NCBI GenBank assembly: GCA_963660485.1
Contig: CAVKYH010000001.1
Coordinates: 1-64,000 of the forward strand
Direction of reading: 5' to 3'
Length of the DNA stretch: 64,000 nt
Source: UBA6398 sp963660485
Lineage (GTDB): Bacteria; Bacteroidota; Bacteroidia; Bacteroidales; Bacteroidaceae
A program made the position numbers and the translations under genes. The notes under the pieces are model-generated. The model ran no database searches. It was not told the origin of the DNA and was given only the letters and a program-made list of their open reading frames with translations. Position 1 is the first letter of the stretch; every line of letters begins with the position of its first letter. Positions 16,978 through 23,210 of this stretch are shown here, one piece after another.

Positions 16978-18417
16978 TTATTTGCATTTCTTTGCCATTT
17001 CTGAAGCAAGGTTGATTAAAGCTTTCGCAATATTTTTATCATCGAATTTTTCCATGAATTTTTCAAGTGTATCTTTACGCTTGTTTTTTCTCCATTTTTC
17101 TTCAGCAACTCCATGTTCAACATATTCTATAACATCCGCCTTGATATTTGTAGAGGATTGCATTGCTATATTTCTGATTTGTCCCCATTGGGCTGCAAAT
17201 TTTTCATCGTTGCGAAATTTTTCGGAATTGCTTTTTACGAATTTGTTTACTAATTCGTATATTTTGTTATTGGTTTTGTCTTCTTCTTCCTTCTGCAAGA
17301 TAAATCTGAGCAGAGGAGTATCGCCTATTATTGCAGTAGTATTACACGAATGTGTTTTGTTGTTTTGGCAATATGTGTCTTGGGGGTTAGGGATAAAATT
17401 GATAGAAGTTTTCCCGTTTTCGCCATTGCTTTCAAGGAAATAGGGATTGTATATAACTTTTCCAAAGCCTTCGTTTTTGTAACTCCCTACATACTTAGAG
17501 GTGAAATCTGTTGTTTGTGAACATTCCACCACAAACACGCTGCCTTTTTCGATTCCGCAACGATCTGTATCGCGCGTGGAGCGCAGTCCATTCCACGGAG
17601 CATATTGGAATGTACGTATCTGTGAACGCTCCCAGTCTATTATCCCGCCAGGAATGCCAAGCATTTCTGCCGTAGGACGGAATGTGGTTTCGCCATCGGG
17701 TGCAAGGAAGATGAGTCGGCCGTCAGCATATACAGTAACGTAGTCTGCCTGATTCTTTCTCGAAGGAATATTCTCGTAGTTGTGCTCTTGTATATCGACA
17801 GTGCCGTATTGTGCGGAGCGCGACCGACCTATATAATGTTCTCCGATAAGAAAATTCTTGATTTTGTCAGCAAATTTATCCTCATCGATTTCTACTTCAA
17901 ATAAAAAGCGTGCCCCTTTATTTAGAGATTCGTAGCAATACATTTCCTCGTCTTTTGCCCGACGTAATTCTCTGTCATATGCAGATTTTACCGCAAACGA
18001 TTTCTCTGTATTAACGGAGAATGCTTGTAGTTCTTCAAAAGCATAGAATTCTTTGCGACATTGTTTGAGTTGCTGTGGACGGCCGTTGTTTTCCTTATCT
18101 TTATTGCGGTCGTAGAGATGAAAAACATAACTCTCGCTTATGTCTTTTTGCTTGGGATAGAATATTGCTGCAGGAACGCGAAGGGCACGAGTGTTTTCGT
18201 GTCCTATACAAACGGGGTGAGCATCGCCGAATCTTACTCTTCCGCTGTGAAAAACCTCAAGAGCATCGTCTTTGAAGTCTTTATAATGTTTTGCCACAAT
18301 ACCCAAGAAACAATTACCGGGAATAAAATCGAGTGTCGCGTTTGCGCCCTCGGTGGCGGTGCTTTGATTTAGGATTACGTTGGAATGTAGCGTACATTCA
18401 AATTTCAAAACTTTCAT
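16978..18417 (-). CDS. Csx10-like (Cas5/Cas7-type) RAMP protein with a helical C-terminal tail
   Basis: A 479-residue protein whose ATG overlaps the previous stop as ATGA (18417-18414), which fixes the start. It contains FIPGNCFLGIVAKHY, RVRFGDAHPV and glycine-rich loops GRSRSAQYGTVDI and VGSYKNEGFGKVIYNP, so at least one and probably two RAMP folds. Length and motif layout resemble Csx10, the Cas5-like subunit of type III-D. The last 110 residues (ELVNKFVKSNSEKFRNDEKF to the end) look all-helical. Because no separate small subunit is visible, this tail could be a fused Cas11-like domain; that is inference. Confidence 0.75.
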   Translation of the reverse strand: MKVLKFECTLHSNVILNQSTATEGANATLDFIPGNCFLGIVAKHYKDFKDDALEVFHSGRVRFGDAHPVCIGHENTRALRVPAAIFYPKQKDISESYVFHLYDRNKDKENNGRPQQLKQCRKEFYAFEELQAFSVNTEKSFAVKSAYDRELRRAKDEEMYCYESLNKGARFLFEVEIDEDKFADKIKNFLIGEHYIGRSRSAQYGTVDIQEHNYENIPSRKNQADYVTVYADGRLIFLAPDGETTFRPTAEMLGIPGGIIDWERSQIRTFQYAPWNGLRSTRDTDRCGIEKGSVFVVECSQTTDFTSKYVGSYKNEGFGKVIYNPYFLESNGENGKTSINFIPNPQDTYCQNNKTHSCNTTAIIGDTPLLRFILQKEEEDKTNNKIYELVNKFVKSNSEKFRNDEKFAAQWGQIRNIAMQSSTNIKADVIEYVEHGVAEEKWRKNKRKDTLEKFMEKFDDKNIAKALINLASEMAKKCK

Positions 18418-19001
18418 AGTGCGCCTCCTTCCTTTATATCGCATCGTCCGAGTCCGCGGTTGCGCTTTTGCCCCAAGCGTTTTATTAATCCGAAACTATT
18501 TGTCAATATTTCGTAAATGTTTTCCGGTACTCCTGTGATGCTTGCGTATAGAGTGCAGGGCACTACCACTTCTTCGCTGCGCAGACTATGGTCTTTTGCA
18601 ATACCGTTTTCGTCAATTGCTGTGGTTGTGAGTTTACTATACAGATATTTCTGCAAATTGTTTCTCACTATAGTATCGTATTCCTGGCTACAAAGCACGG
18701 CATTACTGAAATGTGCGCTACCCATGGCGCTCTCGTTTTTATTAGTATTATTGCATTTTCTGCCGAATGTCTCTTCTGCCGTTTTAATAATGTCTTCCTG
18801 TGTGTCGTAACTCATGCTTATATAATTTTCAAGAGCTTCACGAATGAGACCTTTAAGCGTTTTACCCGGCACAAAAGGCATGCCGTTTTCGTCTTTAACC
18901 ACAAGCGCATCAACATCAGCCCCAGCTGAAAGCCCGGAGCCGCAATGCCATGGAGAATAAAAGGTTATGGTATAATTTATGGTATGCAAATTCTCGTTCA
19001 T
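18414..19001 (-). CDS. small RAMP (Csm3/Cas7-like) protein
   Basis: A 195-residue single RAMP protein. It has YTITFYSPWHCGSGLSAG, then ADVDALVVKDENGMPFVPGKTLKGLIREAL, the typical Cas7 segment with acidic residues before PFVPG. It ends in the glycine-rich KRLGQKRNRGLGRCDI. The Asp residues of ADVDAL sit where Csm3 keeps its target-RNA cleavage Asp. It starts 5 bp after the cas10 stop and ends in an ATGA overlap with the next gene, so translational coupling is likely. Confidence 0.85.
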   Translation of the reverse strand: MNENLHTINYTITFYSPWHCGSGLSAGADVDALVVKDENGMPFVPGKTLKGLIREALENYISMSYDTQEDIIKTAEETFGRKCNNTNKNESAMGSAHFSNAVLCSQEYDTIVRNNLQKYLYSKLTTTAIDENGIAKDHSLRSEEVVVPCTLYASITGVPENIYEILTNSFGLIKRLGQKRNRGLGRCDIKEGGAL

Positions 19002-19006
19002 CGCTG

Positions 19007-20496
19007 TTATTTTGTATTCTGGTATAAAATAGTGTGGAGTGAAAGCAAATCATAGGCAGGCACACACTGTATTTCTTTCTCTTTGCCTTGGCGGCTGGTG
19101 AATTTAGTAGCCTCCTCGAAAAGATTTTTTGACTCCTCGCTTAAAATACAAAGACTACGTGCTTTCCTTTGTTTGGCAGTCTCTATATTAGAAGCCATGT
19201 CGGTGAGCCATTGCCGGATATTGTTTTTACAAGAGTCCTTCTCGTTTTGCGAGAGTCGCATCACTTTTTCTTGAAGTTTATCAATGGTCCAACGTTTGCC
19301 GTCTTGCTCTTCCAAATAATAAGGTCCGAATTGATAGGAAATGTTTTTGTCTACGGCTGTAAGTTCCTTTTCGCGAATTCTTTTGAAGTCCTCCACAACA
19401 CTGCTCTGTATTTTATGAAACATTAGGCAAGAAGGAATGATGCCGTCGTGGCTTATTTCTTTGCTTTTAGCATCTTTTTTTGCTATGTTGCAAAGTTCCT
19501 CGGCTAGATTGTAGCCGTAAAAAAACGGGAAAGAAGATTTTGTAAATGCAATGCCTGCACATGCCGTAAGTTTTTTGCCCAGTTTCTTTGTAGTTTCCTC
19601 TTCAAAATGTTTAAGGAAACTTTTTGTGAAATCCACGGCAATGTCGCCGCGACATATAATAGTGAGGTCATCGCCTCCTAAAACCACAGGACGAATAGAA
19701 GGAATATCGTGTAAGGATTCATTCGTGCGTCCTATTTCTGAGCAAGCCTTTTGTGCAGCCGCTTCTGTGGCTTTATCGAGAGATTGGGAAAAACGTCTGA
19801 GTTCTTCTGGAGAGTTTTCTTTTTCGGCCACAATGTTTCCCAATCCATTGCCGTCGGCATGAACAATGGCAATCCAATTGTTGTTCTTTGTAAGATCTTT
19901 TGGGTCAAAGATAATCTCAGAACATAAAACTTCGCGCCCAAATAGTTTCTCACAAAGTTGCAGAGTCTGTTTCCCTGTCTGAGAATAGCTGTGGTTTATT
20001 TCATATCTTTTTACAAGTGTACATTCATCGAGATACTCATGGTCTTTTTCCACTACGGCAGGTAGTCCAGTTGTCCTAGCCCGCTCCATAGCCATAACAC
20101 CTATGGTAAGGCTTTTTGTAGGTTTGTTGCGCTGTGCGTGAAGTTTCTTTTCTAATTCGTTTATAGCAGTTTTAAAATTCCCCCCCCCCCCCCTATTTTG
20201 AATTTCACAACAGCTTGACTTATAGTGATGTTAGCTGCTATTTCTCTAACTTTTTTCGGGAAAAGCAACACTGCTTTGCGGCAAGCGTTTTCATCGTGGA
20301 AGATACATTTTATGTTTCCTGCTGCATTTACAATTAGCTCTGCTTTATTTTCATCGCACATTGACTTAAAGATATCATCGCAAACTTTTTTGACAATATC
20401 GCTTGCTCCAATGATATCTTTCAATTTGTTTGTCTGAAAAATGAAATTTTGTATTCCTTGTACAGACGCTCCATATAGATAAGCCTGTTGTTCCAT
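19007..20496 (-). CDS. cas10: cas10, interrupted by a frameshift at a 14-G run (putative phase-variable gene)
   Basis: Two fragments make one Cas10. The first (ATG 20496) starts MEQQAYLYGASVQGIQNFIF and reads IGASDIVKKV; in the current frame it ends after 111 residues at TAA 20163-20161. The second frame is open from the G run onward (INELEKKLHAQRNK...MAMERARTTG) to 19007. It holds the palm motifs WIAIVHADGNGLG and VVLGGDDLTII, the GGDD cyclase site. One added G (or two lost) gives a single 496- or 495-residue protein. There is no N-terminal HD nuclease domain, so signalling by cyclic oligoadenylate would be its main output. The second fragment has its own ATG (20095) but lacks the N-terminal domain. 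The alternative is a sequencing error. Confidence 0.92.
20180..20193. repeat. homopolymer of 14 C (14 G in the cas10 coding strand)
   Basis: The plus strand has exactly 14 consecutive C between AATT and TATTTTG. It encodes a glycine run in cas10. With 14 residues the reading frame closes 5 codons after the run. Lengths divisible by three keep cas10 open. Runs like this mutate by slippage, and they are also where base-calling errors occur. Confidence 0.98.
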
Positions 20497-20519
20497 GGCC
20501 AAAATATTTTTTGTTGCCA

Positions 20520-20550
20520 CAAATGTAGCATTTTTTTGTTTCCGACCAAA
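20520..20550 (-). promoter_or_regulatory. promoter of the cas operon
   Basis: On the minus strand TTTG (20550-20547), 19 bp, then TACATTTG (20527-20520): an exact match to the Bacteroidales TTTG-N19-21-TAnnTTTG promoter. The expected start of transcription is about 17 nt before the cas10 ATG at 20496. This supports that start over the longer reading frame beginning at 20604, which would start upstream of the promoter. Confidence 0.8.
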
Positions 20551-20572
20551 AACTTTTTGTAGAAAATACCAT

Positions 20573-20636
20573 GTTTTTTTCGATATTGCATCTCGCAAAA
20601 ACAACGTCCGACATTGTTTTTTCCTTGAAAAACATT
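20573..20636. repeat. 21-bp modular repeat array, copy 5, between the divergent cas and array promoters
   Basis: Units at 20573-20594 (22 bp, GTTTTTTTCGATAT...CATCTC), 20595-20615 (GCAAAAACAACGTCC...CATT) and 20616-20636. The cas promoter lies on one side (-33 box at 20547-20550) and the array promoter on the other (-33 box at 20647-20650), so the repeat occupies the space between two divergent promoters. Confidence 0.75.
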
Positions 20637-20646
20637 AGTTTTTTAG

Positions 20647-20805
20647 TTTGCCATAATGCAAAGATCATCTATTTTTGTAGATGAAAAGTTCTATAATTGT
20701 TTTCATTCACGATGATAAAAGGTACACTTTTTTGCCGCTGTAACGTTAAACAATGTGTAAAAACGAGCATAACTAATTCAACCGCAACTCGTTGTAAAAC
20801 TATCT
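20647..20805 (+). promoter_or_regulatory. CRISPR leader with array promoter
   Basis: TTTG at 20647-20650, 19 bp, then TATTTTTG at 20670-20677 is an exact Bacteroidales promoter pointing into the array; the first repeat starts at 20806. The -7 box lies in the loop of a small inverted repeat (CATCTA/TAGATG). The rest of the leader is A/T-rich without an open reading frame. New spacers should enter at this end. Confidence 0.8.
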
Positions 20806-21569
20806 GTCAGAAAGCATTTCCATAAGAACAAGGATTAAGACTGAGAAAAATTGTATCACAGCCTTCTATTGGCTGTGATGTCAGAAAGCATTTCCATAAG
20901 AACAAGGATTAAGACGTTGAAGTTTTTGTTTTTTTGCCTCTTACCAAGGCGTCAGAAAGCATTTCCATAAGAACAAGGATTAAGACTCGCCGTACACCTT
21001 AGCATCGCCACATACCTTAGCAGTCAGAAAGCATTTCCATAAGAACAAGGATTAAGACTCGCGCGAAGTATTTTGTCTAACTGTGAAGGCGTGAAAGTCA
21101 GAAAGCATTTCCATAAGAACAAGGATTAAGACCCTACTGAAGTGGTCAGAACTGGGTTGACTGATGCGTTGTCAGAAAGCATTTCCATAAGAACAAGGAT
21201 TAAGACATTTGAGATGGCTATCGAATCAAGCCTTTTATTTCGTCAGAAAGCATTTCCATAAGAACAAGGATTAAGACCCTTCTCCTTGTTGATACAAGGT
21301 ATATTTGCCACTGCGTCAGAAAGCATTTCCATAAGAACAAGGATTAAGACGCATTGTAGGTCTTGGTAAGAGATCGGAGGATTTTAGTCAGAAAGCATTT
21401 CCATAAGAACAAGGATTAAGACAAGAGTTAAAACAAGGCTTATTTTAGGTTCACTCATAGTCAGAAAGCATTTCCATAAGAACAAGGATTAAGACGGAAC
21501 CATTTTTGCTTCCTTTTCACCACCTGCAAATACGTCAGAAAGCATTTCCATAAGAACAAGGATTAAGAT
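20806..21569 (+). CRISPR. CRISPR array, 11 repeats of 36 bp and 10 spacers of 35-38 bp
   Basis: The repeat starts GTCAGAAAGC and ends GGATTAAGAC. Repeats begin at 20806, 20880, 20951, 21023, 21097, 21171, 21242, 21315, 21387, 21460 and 21534. The first ten are identical; the last has T in place of the final C, which marks the distal end. Transcription runs on the plus strand: the promoter is to the left, the degenerate repeat to the right, and the repeat ends in ATTAAGAC, like the usual 8-nt 5' handle of type I-B/III crRNAs. All spacers differ, and none matches the rest of the window by eye. Spacer 1 (20842-20879) contains a 9-bp hairpin. Confidence 0.99.
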
Positions 21570-21807
21570 GCTGCGTAATGTCTTACAATACACGTGTAAA
21601 TACGCGGTCTGAAAGTAAAAGATGTGGAGCGTTTCGTCGGTGAAAGCCTATGCATGGACATGGATTTTTTACTCCTGGCTCTGCCTTCTGATTTTGACTT
21701 CACAAAATATATGAATCGACAGATTTATATGCCTACGCTTGGTAGTAGAATGGTATAAAAGAACGGTTCGATTGTGCGTGTTTTGTGGGAGCAGAAAAAG
21801 TATGTTT
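21570..21807. other. array-distal flank without a recognisable gene
   Basis: No gene is supported here. A 34-codon reading frame (21654-21758) is open for a further 13 codons upstream without a start and encodes FLLLALPSDFDFTKYMN; it may be debris of an older gene. A second decayed repeat was looked for and not found. Confidence 0.6.
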
Positions 21808-21897
21808 GATGTCGTAAAAACTAGGTCAGACCTAATTTAAACTCCGACGCATCTAATTTAAATTAGATGCGTCGGAGTTTTTGCGATATTTGATGTC
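21808..21897. repeat. 21-bp modular repeat array, copy 6 (right flank of the CRISPR-Cas locus)
   Basis: Four units at 21814, 21835, 21856 and 21877. Bases 21808-21896 are an 89-bp perfect direct repeat of 5281-5369, including the 42-bp palindrome (here 21839-21880). It lies between the end of the CRISPR array and the convergent permease gene. Confidence 0.97.
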
Positions 21898-21974
21898 GCG
21901 AATTTGTCTGTGTTACAGGTGGTTGCGATGTGGGGGATTTTGCGTGTGATAGGTGGAGTGGAAAGACGGAGAAC

Positions 21975-22886
21975 TTAGTTTTTGAATAGCAGGGTGAGGA
22001 GGGGTATTGTTGCTACGGAGAGGATTGTGGTGAAAAAGGTTATTTCGATTATTAGCTTGGGGTCGCGGTTGTATTTCAGGCAGAACATTGTGCCGTAGGC
22101 GGCTACGGGCATTGCTATTATTATGGTGTTGATTTCGTTTACAATGGTTGGCACTCCGCAGGCGCGAAACAGATAATATACTGAGAGTGGAATTATTGCG
22201 AGGCGTAGTATGGTGGCTATGTATACCTTGGGCGTGCCTATGATGTCGCGTAGGGACAGGCTTGCCATGGAGGAGCCGATTGAGAGAAGGGCGGCGGGAA
22301 TGGTGATGTTGCCTACCATTGTTATGGGGCGGGAGATGATTGTGGGGGTGTGTACTTGCAGGATTACGAGGATTGTGGCTATGAATGCTGCAAGTAGTGA
22401 GGGGCTTAGGAGTATGCGGGGATTGAAACTGCGGAGGCTGTATTGGCCTTTTACGAGCATTATGCCTGCGGTGAAGATGAAGAATGTGTTGGAAGTGTTG
22501 AGCAGGGCTGTATAGAATATGGCTTTGGTGCCGAATATCGAGGCGGCTACGGGATAGCCTATGAAGCCTACGTTTCCGAACATCAGGGCAAATCCTATCA
22601 TGCCGCGATGGTCGTGGTTGGGGGTTAGGAGTTTGGGTACAAGAAATCCGTAGATGAGCAGAATGATATAGGTGAGGAATCCTATGGCGAGCAATGGCAG
22701 AATGAGTGTGCGGTCGGGGAGTTCGTCGCCCATTGCGGAAGAGAGTATCAGGAGCGGGCTGGTGATGTCGATGACGAAGCGTGAGAGTTTTTTGTCGAAC
22801 TCGCCGCCGATGTAGCCTAATTTGTTGGCTGCGTAGCCTAAGATCACTATGGCGAATAGTGTTGCCATCATTTGTAGATTTTCCAT
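21975..22886 (-). CDS. AEC-family (auxin efflux carrier-like) permease
   Basis: A 303-residue, strongly hydrophobic protein with about ten membrane segments (for example MATLFAIVILGYAANKLG and LLAIGFLTYIILLIYGFLVP). FVIDITSPLLILSSAMG and FALMFGNVGFIGYPVAASIFG are the AEC family features: a conserved Pro in the first half and the GNVGFxGxP loop. AEC proteins move organic acids such as malate or other small anions; the substrate cannot be read. It is a stand-alone gene convergent with the CRISPR array. Confidence 0.88.
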   Translation of the reverse strand: MENLQMMATLFAIVILGYAANKLGYIGGEFDKKLSRFVIDITSPLLILSSAMGDELPDRTLILPLLAIGFLTYIILLIYGFLVPKLLTPNHDHRGMIGFALMFGNVGFIGYPVAASIFGTKAIFYTALLNTSNTFFIFTAGIMLVKGQYSLRSFNPRILLSPSLLAAFIATILVILQVHTPTIISRPITMVGNITIPAALLSIGSSMASLSLRDIIGTPKVYIATILRLAIIPLSVYYLFRACGVPTIVNEINTIIIAMPVAAYGTMFCLKYNRDPKLIIEITFFTTILSVATIPLLTLLFKN

Positions 22887-23127
22887 GCTTTTGCTTTTTG
22901 CTTGCCGGAGAAAAATTGTGCAGGGTGGGGGGAAAACGGTATTGCTTCTTTGTGGAAGAAGATTGCTTGTAGTTCAAATGGCATGCCTTGCTTTTTCCCG
23001 GTAATAGGGAATAAATCGATGCAAAATTACTGTAATGCGGAAAAAGTGCGGAAATATTTTGTGGAAAAGTGGCGGCAGACGGAAGATGCTTCGAATATTT
23101 GGCGGTTTTCGGTATATGGAGTTTGCA

Positions 23128-23181
23128 ATAAAAAATTGCCGCATCATGGCAGTGGGAGTATTCCTTACCATGGTGCGGCAA
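23128..23181 (-). terminator. terminator after the M60 peptidase gene
   Basis: A 14-bp stem with one mismatch (TTGCCGCATCATGG at 23136-23149 with CCATGGTGCGGCAA at 23168-23181). On the minus strand it is followed by a T-rich run. The rest of the 22887-23210 gap contains a possible -7 box for the permease (CAAAATTA at 23022-23029, minus) and nothing else recognisable. Confidence 0.75.
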
Positions 23182-23210
23182 AATGTTATGTTGCTTTATT
23201 GGCTTATGCC

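Noticed and set aside
20497..20604. Upstream extension of cas10 fragment 1 to an ATG at 20604
   Set aside because: It would begin upstream of an exact promoter (20520-20550) and lacks Cas10-like sequence before MEQQAYLYG.
20842..21533. Self-targeting spacers
   Set aside because: No spacer could be matched by eye to any other part of the window; a genome-wide search would be needed.
21654..21758. 34-codon plus-strand frame after the CRISPR array
   Set aside because: No promoter, no family, and open upstream sequence without a start; at most gene debris.
21913..23181. 422-codon minus-strand frame over the permease gene
   Set aside because: It is a His/Arg/Pro/Ser-rich shadow of the AEC permease in another frame, with no recognisable domain.
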